A stretch of 64,000 nt of DNA from Falsiroseomonas oleicola (GCF_019029495.1 NZ_JAERQM010000007.1:124001-188000); one strand, 5' to 3'. Positions 8,341 through 16,902 are shown, numbered from the stretch's first letter. Notes: generated by a model not told the origin, from the sequence alone. Program-made: numbers and translations.

Positions 8341-9296
8341 AGCGACTTCAGGAAGGCTTCGATATCGGAGGGCGTGCCGATGGCGCTGGCCGTGGCCTCG
8401 GGCGCCAGGCGCTTCATCAGCCCGGTGAGGACCTTGCCGGAGCCGATCTCGACAAAGCGGTCGCAGCCCATGCCGGCCATGGCCAGGATGCATTCGCGCC
8501 AGCGCACCGTGCCGGTCACCTGGCGCACCAGCAGGTCGCGGATTTCCACCGGGTCGGTGGCCTTGGCGGCGGAGACATTGGCCACCAGGGGGACCAGCGG
8601 CGCCCGCATGGTGGCCGCGCCCAGGGCCTCCGCCATCACATCGGCGGCCGGGGCCATCAGGGCGGAGTGGAAGGGGGCGGAGACCGGCAGCTTCATGGCG
8701 CGCTTCACGCCGGCCGCCTTCGACGCCTCCATGGCGCGTTCCACCGCGCCGGCATGGCCGGAGATCACGATCTGGCCGCCGCCATTGTCATTGGCGATCT
8801 GCACCACCTCCCGCGCCTTGGTCAGCGGGTCCTCGGCGGCGGCGTCGCAGATCGCCTGCGCCTGCTCGGGCTCCGCGCCCAGCAGGGCGGCCATGGCGCC
8901 GATGCCGGCGGGCACCGCCTGCTGCATCGAATCGCCGCGCAGCCGCAGCAGCCGGGCGGTGGTCGACAGGTCGAAGGCGCCGGCGGCGGCGAGCGCGGCG
9001 TACTCGCCGAGCGAATGGCCGGCCACCAGGGCGACGCGGTCCTTCAGCACGAAGCCGCCCTCGACCTCCAGCACCCGCAGCACGGCCAGCGACACGGCCA
9101 TCAGCGCCGGCTGGGCATTGGTGGTCAGGGTCAGGTCTTCCGCTGGACCTTCGAACATCAGCTTCGACAGCTTCTGCTTCAGGGTCTCGTCCACCTCCTG
9201 GAACACTTCGCGGGCCGCGGGGAAGGCCGCTGCGAGGTCGCGGCCCATGCCGGGGGCCTGGCTACCCTGGCCGGGGAAGGTGAAGGCGAGCGCCAT
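8337..9296 (-). CDS. fabD: Malonyl-CoA:ACP transacylase
   Basis: Transfers malonyl from CoA to ACP to supply the elongation cycle. The 319-residue protein begins MALAFTFPGQGSQAPGMG, carries the nucleophile Ser95 in GHSLGEYAAL, and has the catalytic His in LPVSAPFHSALM. These are the three family landmarks at the usual positions. It heads the fab cluster and diverges from the rpsF operon across a 238-base region that must hold both promoters. Confidence 0.96.
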   Translation of the reverse strand: MALAFTFPGQGSQAPGMGRDLAAAFPAAREVFQEVDETLKQKLSKLMFEGPAEDLTLTTNAQPALMAVSLAVLRVLEVEGGFVLKDRVALVAGHSLGEYAALAAAGAFDLSTTARLLRLRGDSMQQAVPAGIGAMAALLGAEPEQAQAICDAAAEDPLTKAREVVQIANDNGGGQIVISGHAGAVERAMEASKAAGVKRAMKLPVSAPFHSALMAPAADVMAEALGAATMRAPLVPLVANVSAAKATDPVEIRDLLVRQVTGTVRWRECILAMAGMGCDRFVEIGSGKVLTGLMKRLAPEATASAIGTPSDIEAFLKSL

Positions 9297-9509
9297 TTTT
9301 TTGGGTCCGTGCGATTCTGTCTGTGGCGGTCGGGCGGCCTAGGGCGGTCGCGGGTCGGGCGTCAAGGGTCCAGCGCCGCCCGCCGCTGAATCCGCTTGCC
9401 CCCACACCCCCCGCCGTGCTTTACGCCGCGCTCCCCTGCCGGGACCCGAGGCATCGGTCCTGGCTATGCCCGTTCGTGCGTGTTCCAGGCATGGTGCCCG
9501 GGGCCGCTG

Positions 9510-9522
9510 GGCTGAGACAGCC
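9510..9522 (+). promoter_or_regulatory. Hairpin before the rpsF ribosome-binding site
   Basis: GGCTG and CAGCC pair around an AGA loop, followed at once by the Shine-Dalgarno-like GGAGGG (9523-9528) and the rpsF ATG at 9535. A stem abutting the ribosome-binding site with a following CCG is reminiscent of autogenous S6:S18 mRNA sites, but I cannot establish that match. The rest of 9297-9509 must hold the divergent fabD and rpsF promoters; I see no unambiguous -35/-10 pair. Confidence 0.35.
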
Positions 9523-9534
9523 GGAGGGAACCGG

Positions 9535-10014
9535 ATGCCCTTGTATGAATGCGTGCTGTTGGCACGCAGTGACATCACGCAGGCCCAGGTCGAGGCGATC
9601 GCCGACCAGGTGCAGGCGACCCTCACTGAAATGAGCGGCGGCGAGATCAAGAAGCGGGAATATTGGGGCCTCCGTGGCCTCGCCTACCGCATCAAGAAGA
9701 ACCGCAAGGCCCACTACATGCTGCTGGGCCTGGATTCGACCCCCACCGCCCTGCTTGAGGTCGAGCGCCAGCTTGGCCTGAACGAGGACGTGCTGCGCAG
9801 CCTGACGCTGCGCATCGAGGCGATCGACGACGCGCCGTCGGCCATCCTGGCCCGCCGCTCCGACGACCGTGAGCGTGAGCGCGGCTTCCGCGGCCCGCGC
9901 CCGGCCGGCCGCTTCAGCTCCGGCCGCACCGGTGGCCGCGAGCGTGACGACCGCGAGGAATTCCGCGCCCGTCCGCGCGACGAACTCGATATGGGCCCCG
10001 GGGGCGAGGAGTAA
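9535..10014 (+). CDS. rpsF: 30S ribosomal protein S6
   Basis: 159-residue ribosomal protein starting MPLYECVLLARSDITQAQ, with EYWGLRGLAYRIKKNRKAHYM in the core, the classic S6 strand. The start at 9535 is chosen over an upstream in-frame ATG because it matches the family N-terminus and has GGAGGG before it. The C-terminal 45 or so residues are a long Arg/Gly/Asp-rich tail (RERERGFRGPRPAGR), longer than in E. coli but common in alphaproteobacteria. First gene of rpsF-rpsR-DUF2232-rplI. Confidence 0.97.
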   Translation: MPLYECVLLARSDITQAQVEAIADQVQATLTEMSGGEIKKREYWGLRGLAYRIKKNRKAHYMLLGLDSTPTALLEVERQLGLNEDVLRSLTLRIEAIDDAPSAILARRSDDRERERGFRGPRPAGRFSSGRTGGRERDDREEFRARPRDELDMGPGGEE

Positions 10015-10020
10015 TCCATC

Positions 10021-10308
10021 ATGTCCGACCGTAACGAAGACGTCGCCCTGAACCCCGCCCAGCGCCGCCCCGCCGTGGGCGCGCGCCGGCCGTTCTACCG
10101 CCGCCGCAAGTCCTGCCCCTTCTCCGGCCCGAACGCGCCGAAGATCGACTACAAGGACGTGCGCCTGCTGTCCCGCTTCCTGAGCGAGCGCGGCAAGATC
10201 GTGCCGAGCCGCATCACGGCGGTCTCCGCCAAGAAGCAGCGCGAACTGGCGAATGCCATCAAGCGCGCCCGCTTCCTTGCGCTGCTGCCCTACGTCATCA
10301 ACGACTGA
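10021..10308 (+). CDS. rpsR: 30S ribosomal protein S18
   Basis: 95-residue small-subunit protein that pairs with S6 on the 30S platform. It contains [28 protein letters not shown] and [21 protein letters not shown], the full S18 signature. It follows rpsF after 6 bases. The single Cys in KSCPF is the usual zinc-type paralogue position, but only one Cys is present. Confidence 0.97.
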   Translation: MSDRNEDVALNPAQRRPAVGARRPFYRRRKSCPFSGPNAPKIDYKDVRLLSRFLSERGKIVPSRITAVSAKKQRELANAIKRARFLALLPYVIND

Positions 10309-10327
10309 CAAGGGCGCGGGACACAGG

Positions 10328-11266
10328 ATGATGGCGGACGGCCTGGATCGCGGGATGGGGGAGGGTCGCGGCATCGCCGCCGATCCGCGCCTGCTCGCGG
10401 CCGGCGCGGCGGGCCTGGCGTCAGCGGTGCTGGCGCTCTGGGCCTTTCGCGGGCTACCGGGCGGGGCCTTCGCGCTCTGGCTCACCGCCATGCCCCTGTT
10501 CCTGGCCGGCATCGGCTTTGGCGCCTTCGCGGCGCTGGCGGCGCTGGCCGTGGCCAGCCTGGTCCTGCTGGTGCTGGGCAACTCGCTCGGCCTTGGCCTG
10601 TTCCTGGCGCTGTTCGGCGTTCCCGCCGCAGCGCTGGTGCTGGCCCGGGGACATGACGGCCGGCTGGACCTGCCCTTCGCGCTGCTCGGCGTGATCCCGG
10701 CCATCGGCGTGCTGATGGCGGCCTTCCTGCTGGGCGATGCGCCCGGCGGGCTGGAAGGGGCCATGCGACAGGCGGCGGAGGTCGGGCTGCAACGCATGGG
10801 CCTGCCGGCGCATGACGGGCTGGTCGAGGAACTGGTGCGGATCAAGGCCGCGGCGATTGGCTTCTGGGTGGCGCTGGCGCTGCTGGTGAATGCCGCCGCC
10901 GCCGCCTCCCTGCTGGTGCGGGCCAAGGTCATCGCCGCCGCGCCATCCTGGCGCGAGGCCCGGCTGCCGGGCTGGTACCCCATCCTGCCGGCGGTCGCCG
11001 CCGGCTTCTGGCTGGCGGCGGAGGAAGGCGGCGATGCCGTCACCCTCTCCGTGCTGCTGGTGCTGCTGGTGCCGGTCTTCCTGCACGGGCTCGCCGGCCT
11101 GCATCGCGCCAGCGTGGCGCTGCGGGGCCGCGCCTTCCTGCTGGGTGGCGCCTATGCGGCGCTGCTGATTCTGTCCGTGCCAGTGGCGCTTGGCGTCGCG
11201 GGCTACGGCTTCTACGACATTCTCAATGGAACACGGGCCCGGCGCGCTGCGCCCCCCCGAAGCTGA
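10328..11266 (+). CDS. DUF2232 (YybS-like) membrane protein
   Basis: 312 residues with about eight hydrophobic segments, from RLLAAGAAGLASAVLALWAF to GAYAALLILSVPVALGVAGYGF. Position between rpsR and rplI plus the membrane profile identifies the alphaproteobacterial DUF2232 family. Its function is not known. Two adjacent ATGs (10328 and 10331) could start it; both follow GGGACACAGG. An open frame extends 75 bases further upstream but overlaps rpsR and lacks family similarity. Confidence 0.85.
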   Translation: MMADGLDRGMGEGRGIAADPRLLAAGAAGLASAVLALWAFRGLPGGAFALWLTAMPLFLAGIGFGAFAALAALAVASLVLLVLGNSLGLGLFLALFGVPAAALVLARGHDGRLDLPFALLGVIPAIGVLMAAFLLGDAPGGLEGAMRQAAEVGLQRMGLPAHDGLVEELVRIKAAAIGFWVALALLVNAAAAASLLVRAKVIAAAPSWREARLPGWYPILPAVAAGFWLAAEEGGDAVTLSVLLVLLVPVFLHGLAGLHRASVALRGRAFLLGGAYAALLILSVPVALGVAGYGFYDILNGTRARRAAPPRS

Positions 11267-11277
11267 ACGGTGCAGCC

Positions 11278-11850
11278 ATGATCGAAGTCATCCTGATGCA
11301 GCGGGTCGAAAAGCTTGGCCAGATGGGCGAGCTGGTCACGGTCCGCCCCGGCTATGCGCGCAATTTCCTGCTGCCCCAGGGCAAGGCGATCCGCGCGAAC
11401 AAGGACAACCTCGCGCGTTTCGAGCGTGAGCGCGTCCAGCTCGAAGCCCAGAACCTGAAGCGCCGCGAGGAAGCGGAGCGGGTGGCCGAGCGCGTGCACG
11501 GCCTGACCGTCGTCATCATCCGCTCGGCGGGCGAAAGCGGCGGCCTCTACGGCTCCGTCTCCGGCCGCGACATCGCCGACGCCTGCAAGGGCAGCGGCCT
11601 GACGCTGGAGCGCAACCAGATCCTGCTGGAACAGCCGATCAAGCTGCTCGGCCTGACCCCGGTGCGCGTCGCGCTGCATCCGGAAGTCGTGATCGAGGTC
11701 GGCGTGAACGTCGCCCGCTCGGTCGAGGAAGCCGAGAAGCAGGCCCGCGGCGAAGACCTGCGCGCCGCCGACCAGGCCGAGGAAGAAAGCCTGGAAGCCG
11801 AACTGGCCGCCGAACTGGCCGAACTCGGCGCCGCCGCCGACCGCGACTGA
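11278..11850 (+). CDS. rplI: 50S ribosomal protein L9
   Basis: 190-residue large-subunit protein that binds 23S rRNA. It starts MIEVILMQRVEKLGQMGELV and contains PGYARNFLLPQGKAIRA, the L9 signature. The C-terminal domain (GLYGSVSGRDIADA, VALHPEVVIEVGVNV) is followed by an acidic Glu/Ala-rich tail of about 35 residues beyond the E. coli length, frequent in Rhodospirillales. Last gene of the ribosomal operon; strong hairpins follow it. Confidence 0.97.
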   Translation: MIEVILMQRVEKLGQMGELVTVRPGYARNFLLPQGKAIRANKDNLARFERERVQLEAQNLKRREEAERVAERVHGLTVVIIRSAGESGGLYGSVSGRDIADACKGSGLTLERNQILLEQPIKLLGLTPVRVALHPEVVIEVGVNVARSVEEAEKQARGEDLRAADQAEEESLEAELAAELAELGAAADRD

Positions 11851-11904
11851 AGACCCCACCGCGGGTTACGGGGGCGGCTTCGGCCGGGGAGGTCCGGGCG
11901 ATTT

Positions 11905-12112
11905 GCAGAGGGGCTTTGCCCCCCTGCACCCCCCACCAGGAGGCAGTGGCCTCCTGGACCACGGGACCTTGAGTGGAAATGGAGAGGGGGCCAGCAGGAC
12001 CGCTGAACAAGCGGCTCCTCTGGCCCCCTCTCCATTTCCACTCATGAATCAATGGGTTCCAAGGGGCCACTGCCCCTTGGCGGGTGGGGTGCGGGGAGGG
12101 CGGAGCCCTCCC
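11905..12112. repeat. 208-bp nested palindromic intergenic element
   Basis: This element fills most of the 366-base gap between rplI and dnaB, which has no gene. Outer hairpins: 11905-11927 (GCAGAGGGGC/GCCCCCCTGC, one mismatch) and 12094-12112 (GGGAGGGC/GCCCTCCC). Inner hairpins: 11936-11957 (CCAGGAGGC/GCCTCCTGG, loop AGTG) and 12059-12080 (CCAAGGGGC/GCCCCTTGG, loop CACT). Centre: perfect 25-bp arms at 11970-11994 and 12020-12044 around a 25-base loop. The whole is symmetric about base 12008, and even the inner loops and the C-rich and G-rich spacers are complementary. It looks like a REPIN or MITE-type unit; it may also terminate rplI transcription. Confidence 0.85.
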
Positions 12113-12150
12113 TGCCAACGCCAGACACCCCGGCTGGAAAACCACCCCCG

Positions 12151-12169
12151 TTATCCACAGTGATCCACA
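12151..12169 (+). promoter_or_regulatory. Two DnaA-box-like sites upstream of dnaB
   Basis: TTATCCACA at 12151-12159 is a perfect match to the bacterial DnaA box consensus. TGATCCACA follows at 12161-12169 in the same direction, 10 bases on, with one change. They lie 48 bases before the dnaB start codon. A pair of co-oriented boxes suggests DnaA control of dnaB or a local DnaA-binding site. Only two boxes and no AT-rich unwinding region are present, so this is not an origin. Confidence 0.5.
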
Positions 12170-12216
12170 GGCTGGTGGGGGCGCGCGCGACTCGGGGGGC
12201 GGGGTAGGATGGGGGG

Positions 12217-13752
12217 ATGAACACGTTCGGCTCGGTTTCCGCCTCCCCCTCCGCCGGCTTTGGTGGTGAGGGTCTTCTTGGTCTCTCGCAGCGGCTGCCG
12301 CCTGCCAATCTGGAGGCCGAGCAGGCGCTGCTCGGCGCGTTGCTCGCCAACAACAAGGCCTATGAGCGGGTTTCCGAGTTCCTGGCGGCCGACCATTTCG
12401 CCGATGCGGTGCATGGCCGCATCTTCACCGCCATCCAGCGGCGCATCGAGGCCGGGCAGTTGGCCGATGCGGTGACGCTGCGGGCGGAGTTCGAGCATTC
12501 GGGCCTGCTGGATGATGTCGGTGGCCCGGCCTATCTGGGCCAGTTGTTGACCGCGATGGTCGGCATCATCAATGCCGGTGAGTATGGCCGCGTCATTCAC
12601 GACGCCTGGTTGCGCCGGCAGTTGCTGGACCTGGGCGAGGTGATGGTGAACCGCGCCTTCGGGGCGGATTCGGACCTCGACGGCAAGCTTCAGATGGAAA
12701 GCGCCGAGCAGGCGCTGTTCGACTTGTCGCGGGCCGGCGAATCCGGCGGCGGCTTTGTCTCCTTCGAACGCGCCTTGTCGACGGCCGTGCAGCATGCGGA
12801 GAAGGCGTTCTCCAATCCGGGCGGCGTGGCCGGCCTGCCGACCGGGCTGCGGGATGTGGACGCCAAGCTCGGCGGCTTGCACCCTTCGGACCTTCTGATC
12901 CTCGCGGGCCGACCCGGCATGGGCAAGACGGCGCTGGCGGTGAAGCTGGCCTTCGGCGCTGCCCGGGCTGTGTTGCGGGAGGCGCGGGAGAAGGACCCCA
13001 ACGCCATCCCGCGCGGCGGCGTCGCCATCTTCTCGCTGGAAATGTCCTGCGACCAGCTCGCCACGCGTCTGCTGTCGGAGGAAAGCCGGATCTCGGGCGA
13101 CCGCATCCGCCGCGGCGAGATCAGCCAGCGCGACTTCGACAAGTTCCTGGAGGTCAGCCGGGAATTGCAGGCGCTGCCGCTCTATATCGACGACACGCCG
13201 GCCATCACCATCTCGGCGCTGCGGACCCGGTGCCGGCGCTTGCAGCGGACCAAGGGTCTGAACCTCATCATCGTCGACTACCTCCAGCTCATGCGGCCCG
13301 CGGCGGGCAGCAAGCCGGAGAACCGGGTGCAGGAAATCAGCCAGATCACTCAGGGGCTGAAGGCCATCGCCAAGGAATTGTCGGTGCCGGTCATCGCCTT
13401 GTCCCAGCTCTCCCGCGCCGTGGAGCAGCGGGAGGACAAGCGGCCGCAGTTGTCGGACCTGCGCGAATCCGGCTCGATCGAGCAGGATGCCGACGTGGTC
13501 ATGTTCATCTATCGCGACGAATACTACCTGCAGCAGCGGCAGCCGAAGGAGCTCAGCTTCGACAACCCGCAGAAATTCACCGAGGCGATGGAGAAGTGGC
13601 AGAAGGATATGGAGGACGCCCATAACAAGGCGGAACTCATCATCGCCAAGCAGCGCCACGGCCCCACCGGCACAATCCGCCTGTTCTTCGAGGCCGAGTT
13701 CACCCGGTTCGGCGACCTGGATACCCATTACGACGCCGGCTATGGGGACTGA
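12217..13752 (+). CDS. dnaB: Replicative DNA helicase DnaB
   Basis: Hexameric helicase that unwinds DNA at the replication fork. The 511-residue protein begins its primase-interacting N-terminal domain at LPPANLEAEQALLGALLANN. The RecA-like domain has Walker A GRPGMGKTALAVKLAFGAA near residue 231, Walker B LIIVDYLQLM, and ALSQLSRAVEQREDKRPQLSD with DLRESGSIEQDADVVMF. A 21-residue insertion-like segment (FGAARAVLREAREKDPNAIPRGG, interrupted here) after Walker A is common in alphaproteobacteria. It overlaps the next gene by 11 bases. Confidence 0.97.
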   Translation: MNTFGSVSASPSAGFGGEGLLGLSQRLPPANLEAEQALLGALLANNKAYERVSEFLAADHFADAVHGRIFTAIQRRIEAGQLADAVTLRAEFEHSGLLDDVGGPAYLGQLLTAMVGIINAGEYGRVIHDAWLRRQLLDLGEVMVNRAFGADSDLDGKLQMESAEQALFDLSRAGESGGGFVSFERALSTAVQHAEKAFSNPGGVAGLPTGLRDVDAKLGGLHPSDLLILAGRPGMGKTALAVKLAFGAARAVLREAREKDPNAIPRGGVAIFSLEMSCDQLATRLLSEESRISGDRIRRGEISQRDFDKFLEVSRELQALPLYIDDTPAITISALRTRCRRLQRTKGLNLIIVDYLQLMRPAAGSKPENRVQEISQITQGLKAIAKELSVPVIALSQLSRAVEQREDKRPQLSDLRESGSIEQDADVVMFIYRDEYYLQQRQPKELSFDNPQKFTEAMEKWQKDMEDAHNKAELIIAKQRHGPTGTIRLFFEAEFTRFGDLDTHYDAGYGD

Positions 13753-14206
13753 ACCCCTGCTGGTCCGGCCCGCGGCGCCGGGGGATTTTGCCCAGTGGCT
13801 GCCGTTGTGGGAGGGTTACAACGCCTTCTACGGCAGGGCCGGGGATACCGCTCCGGCGGCCGCCGTCACCGAACTGGCCTGGGCGCGCTTCTTCGACGGG
13901 CTGGAGCCGATGGAGGCGCTGGTGGCGGAGCTGGACGGCCGTCTGGTCGGGCTGGCCCATCTCATCTTCCACCGCAACACCGGCATGCCGGGCGCCACCT
14001 GCTACCTCCAGGACCTGTTCGCCGCGCCGGACATCCGGGGCCGGGGCATCGGCCGGGCGTTGATCGAGGGCGTCTATGCCCGCGCGCGGGCCGCCGGGGC
14101 GCGGCGGGTCTATTGGCACACGCATGAGACCAATGCGGTCGCCATGCGGCTGTATGACCAGGTGGCGGAACGCTCGGGCTTCATCGTCTATCGGCAGGAT
14201 CTGTGA
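13742..14206 (+). CDS. GNAT family N-acetyltransferase
   Basis: 154-residue acetyltransferase. The acetyl-CoA-binding signature is DIRGRGIGRALIEGVYARA, preceded by TCYLQDLFAAP and followed by YWHTHETNAVAMRLYDQVA, as in the single-domain GNAT family. The ATG at 13742 overlaps the end of dnaB by 11 bases and gives a full GNAT N-terminus (LLVRPAAPGDFAQWLPLWEGY). It sits in an operon-like run dnaB-GNAT-alr. Acceptor is unknown. Confidence 0.88.
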   Translation: MGTEPLLVRPAAPGDFAQWLPLWEGYNAFYGRAGDTAPAAAVTELAWARFFDGLEPMEALVAELDGRLVGLAHLIFHRNTGMPGATCYLQDLFAAPDIRGRGIGRALIEGVYARARAAGARRVYWHTHETNAVAMRLYDQVAERSGFIVYRQDL

Positions 14207-14208
14207 AC

Positions 14209-15303
14209 ATGGGCGAGGCGGCGGCCGGGCAGGGGGTGCTGCGCATCGAGCTGGATGCGATCGTGGCGAATTGGCGCGACCTTGGCGCCCGGCACGGCGC
14301 CCCCTGCGCCGGGGTGGTGAAGGCCGATGGCTATGGGCTGGGTGCGGTGCCGGTGGCCCGCGCGCTGCTGGCGGCCGGCTGCCGGACCTTCTTCGTGGCG
14401 CATCTGACGGAGGGGTTTGTGCTGCGGGCCGGCCTCGGCGCCGGGCCGGAGATCATCGTGCTGAACGGCTTTCCGCCCGGCGCCGATGAACAGGCCGGGC
14501 TGATGCCGGTGCTGAACAGCCTGGGCGATGTCGCGGCCCATGCGGCGGCCGGCCGCGCCGAGGGTAGGCCGCGCCCGGCGCTGCTGCATCTCGACACGGG
14601 CATGTCCCGCCTCGGGCTGGATGCGGCGGAACAGGCGGCGCTGGCGGCCGACCGTTCGCGCCTCACGGGCCTCGACCTGCGCTTCGTGATGACCCACCTG
14701 GCCTGCGCCGATGAGCCGGCGCATCCGCTGAACGCCGCCCAGGCCGCGCGCTTCGCCGAGGCGGCCGCCCGTATCGCGCCGGGCGTGCCGCGCAGCTTCG
14801 CCAATTCCTCCGGGCTTTTTCTTGGCCCGGCCTATCGCTCCGACCTCGCCCGGCCGGGCTGCGCGCTTTATGGCATCAACCCGACGCCGGGGGTGGCGAA
14901 CCCGATGCGGCAGGTGGTGACGCTGGAGGTGCCGGTGCTCCAGATCCGGGAGATCGCGGCCGGCACCACGGTGGGTTACGGCGCCGGTTACACTGCGCAC
15001 GGCAGGTTGCGGGTCGCCACCGTTGCGGCGGGCTATGCCGATGGCTACCTTCGCAGCCTGTCCGGCCGGTCCCTGGCGCTTTTCCAGGGCCGAGCCGTGC
15101 CGCTCATAGGCCGGATCTCGATGGATTTGACAACGTTCGACGCGACCGAGTTTCCTGAAATGCGCCCTGGCGACCGGCTGATGCTGGTCGGCGGGCCGGG
15201 CAATACGCCTGACGATATCGCCGCGCGCTGCGGCACCATCGGCTATGAGGTGCTGACCGCCCTTGGCCCGCGCTATCTGCGCGCCCATGTCGGCGGCGCC
15301 TGA
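14209..15303 (+). CDS. alr: Alanine racemase
   Basis: PLP enzyme that makes D-alanine for peptidoglycan. The cofactor Lys38 is in AGVVKADGYGLGAVPVARA, the opposite catalytic Tyr in VGYGAGYTAHGRLRVATVAAGY. PGCALYGINPTP and PLIGRISMDLTTFD are further family landmarks. Length (364 residues) is normal. The ATG at 14209 follows the previous stop codon by 2 bases; a GTG at 14203 overlapping that stop in a GTGA junction is an equally possible start. Confidence 0.95.
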   Translation: MGEAAAGQGVLRIELDAIVANWRDLGARHGAPCAGVVKADGYGLGAVPVARALLAAGCRTFFVAHLTEGFVLRAGLGAGPEIIVLNGFPPGADEQAGLMPVLNSLGDVAAHAAAGRAEGRPRPALLHLDTGMSRLGLDAAEQAALAADRSRLTGLDLRFVMTHLACADEPAHPLNAAQAARFAEAAARIAPGVPRSFANSSGLFLGPAYRSDLARPGCALYGINPTPGVANPMRQVVTLEVPVLQIREIAAGTTVGYGAGYTAHGRLRVATVAAGYADGYLRSLSGRSLALFQGRAVPLIGRISMDLTTFDATEFPEMRPGDRLMLVGGPGNTPDDIAARCGTIGYEVLTALGPRYLRAHVGGA

Positions 15304-16108
15304 GGCCTTGGCCAGCACCTTGGTGGACCGCCTCCTCGATCCCGTCGCCGCGCTCGGCCGGGCCGTGCTCGGCCTGTTGCGCAGCGTCGGCGCCATCGCG
15401 CTCTTCGCGGCGGAGGCGATCAGCCATCTGCTGCGGCCGCCCTTCTATGGCCGGCTGTTCCTGAAGGCCTTCATCGAGATCGCCTGGTTCAGCCTGCCCG
15501 TGGTGGCGCTGACCGCGGTCTTCACCGGCATGGTGCTGGCCCTGCAATCCTATACCGGTTTTGCGCGATTCAATGCGGAGGGCGCGGTGGCGAATGTGGT
15601 GGTGCTGTCCATCACCCGCGAACTCGGCCCGGTGCTGGCCGGTCTGATGGTGGCCGGGCGCATCGGCGCGGCCTTCGCCGCCGAAATCGGCACGATGCGG
15701 GTGACGGACCAGATCGACGCGCTCTCCACCCTGTCCACCAACCCGATGAAATACCTGGTGGCGCCGCGGCTGCTGGCCGGCACGCTGGCGCTGCCGTTGC
15801 TGGTGATCGTGGCGGATACGTTGGGCGTGATGGGCGGCTGGCTGATCGGCACGCAGCAACTCGGCTTCGGCTCGGGCGCCTATCTCAAGGCCACCTTCGA
15901 CTTCCTCCAGGTGGCGGATGTGGTCTCCGGCCTCATCAAGGCGGCGGTCTTCGGCTTCGTCATCACGCTGATGGGCTGCTGGTCCGGCTATCAGTCGGGC
16001 GGCGGGGCGCAGGGCGTGGGGCGGGCCACGACCTCGGCCGTCGTCGCCTCCTCCATCCTGATCCTGGCGCTGGACTATGTGCTGACCGCGGTGTTGTTCA
16101 GCCGATGA
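15287..16108 (+). CDS. mlaE: MlaE family lipid ABC transporter permease
   Basis: 273-residue inner-membrane permease of the Mla-type phospholipid transporter that maintains outer-membrane lipid asymmetry. Features: FTGMVLALQSYTGFARFNAE, SITRELGPVLAGLMVAGRIGAAFAAEIGTMRVTDQIDAL, the most conserved MlaE block (quoted in pieces: ITRELGPVL, GRIGAAFAAEIG, TDQIDAL). The ATG at 15287 overlaps alr by 17 bases. It is coupled to mlaF by a 4-base overlap. No MlaD substrate-binding gene follows; it must be encoded elsewhere if the system is complete. Confidence 0.92.
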   Translation: MSAAPEALASTLVDRLLDPVAALGRAVLGLLRSVGAIALFAAEAISHLLRPPFYGRLFLKAFIEIAWFSLPVVALTAVFTGMVLALQSYTGFARFNAEGAVANVVVLSITRELGPVLAGLMVAGRIGAAFAAEIGTMRVTDQIDALSTLSTNPMKYLVAPRLLAGTLALPLLVIVADTLGVMGGWLIGTQQLGFGSGAYLKATFDFLQVADVVSGLIKAAVFGFVITLMGCWSGYQSGGGAQGVGRATTSAVVASSILILALDYVLTAVLFSR

Positions 16109-16902
16109 GTGACGCACAGCCCGCTGTGACGAGCGACGTTCCGAAGATCCGCCTGCGAGGCCTGCGCAAGGCCTTTGGCGCGAAGCAGGTGCTGGATGGC
16201 GTGGACCTGGATATCCGGGCCGGCCATTCCATGGTGATCCTGGGCGGGTCGGGCTCCGGCAAGTCCGTCACGCTGAAATGCATCCTGGGGCTGATCCCGC
16301 CCGATGCGGGGCTGATCGAGATCGACGGCCGGAATGTCGCAACCCTCTCCAGGCGGGAGCGGGAACTCGTCAACGACCGCATCGGCATGCTGTTCCAGAA
16401 TGGCGCGCTGTTCGACAGCCTGCCGGTCTGGGAGAATGTCTGCTTCAAGCTGCTCGCCCAGAACCGCATCAGCCGCCGCGCCGCCCGCGACAAGGCGGCG
16501 GAGGTGCTGGCCCAGGTGGGCCTGGCCGCCAGCGTCGGCGACCTGTCGCCGGCCGAGCTTTCGGGCGGCATGCAGAAGCGCGTCGGCCTGGCGCGGGCCA
16601 TCGCCGCCGAGCCTGACATCATCTTCTTCGACGAGCCGACCACGGGCCTCGACCCGATCATGGGCGCGGTGATCGACGGGCTGATCGTGGACTGCGTGAA
16701 GCGCCTGGGCGCCACGGCGGTCAGCATCACGCATGACATGGCCAGCGCACGGCGCATCGGCGACGACGCGGCGATGATCCATAAGGGCCAGATCATCTGG
16801 CGCGGTGGGGCGCAGAGCCTGGGCGATACAGGCAATGCCATGGTGGACCAGTTCGCGCGCGGGGAGCGTGAGGGGCCGATCCAGATGGAGTTGCGGCGGT
16901 AG
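16105..16902 (+). CDS. mlaF: Mla-type ABC transporter ATP-binding protein
   Basis: 265-residue ATPase subunit that powers the MlaE permease. Walker A is GGSGSGKSVTLKC, the Q-loop lies in GMLFQNGALFDSLPVWENV (the FQNGALFDSL form is specific to MlaF-type ATPases), the signature is LSGGMQKRVGLARA, Walker B IIFFDEPTTGLDP, and the switch His is in SITHDMASA. Start ATG overlaps the mlaE stop codon by 4 bases. Confidence 0.95.
   Translation: MSDAQPAVTSDVPKIRLRGLRKAFGAKQVLDGVDLDIRAGHSMVILGGSGSGKSVTLKCILGLIPPDAGLIEIDGRNVATLSRRERELVNDRIGMLFQNGALFDSLPVWENVCFKLLAQNRISRRAARDKAAEVLAQVGLAASVGDLSPAELSGGMQKRVGLARAIAAEPDIIFFDEPTTGLDPIMGAVIDGLIVDCVKRLGATAVSITHDMASARRIGDDAAMIHKGQIIWRGGAQSLGDTGNAMVDQFARGEREGPIQMELRR

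Noticed and set aside
9480-9534. TPP-riboswitch-like GCTGAGA before rpsF
   Set aside because: Only the CTGAGA piece is present; the second conserved half of a thi box is missing and rpsF is not a thiamine gene.
12151-12169. Replication origin at the DnaA-box pair
   Set aside because: Only two boxes, no AT-rich unwinding element, and no dnaA or other origin genes nearby.
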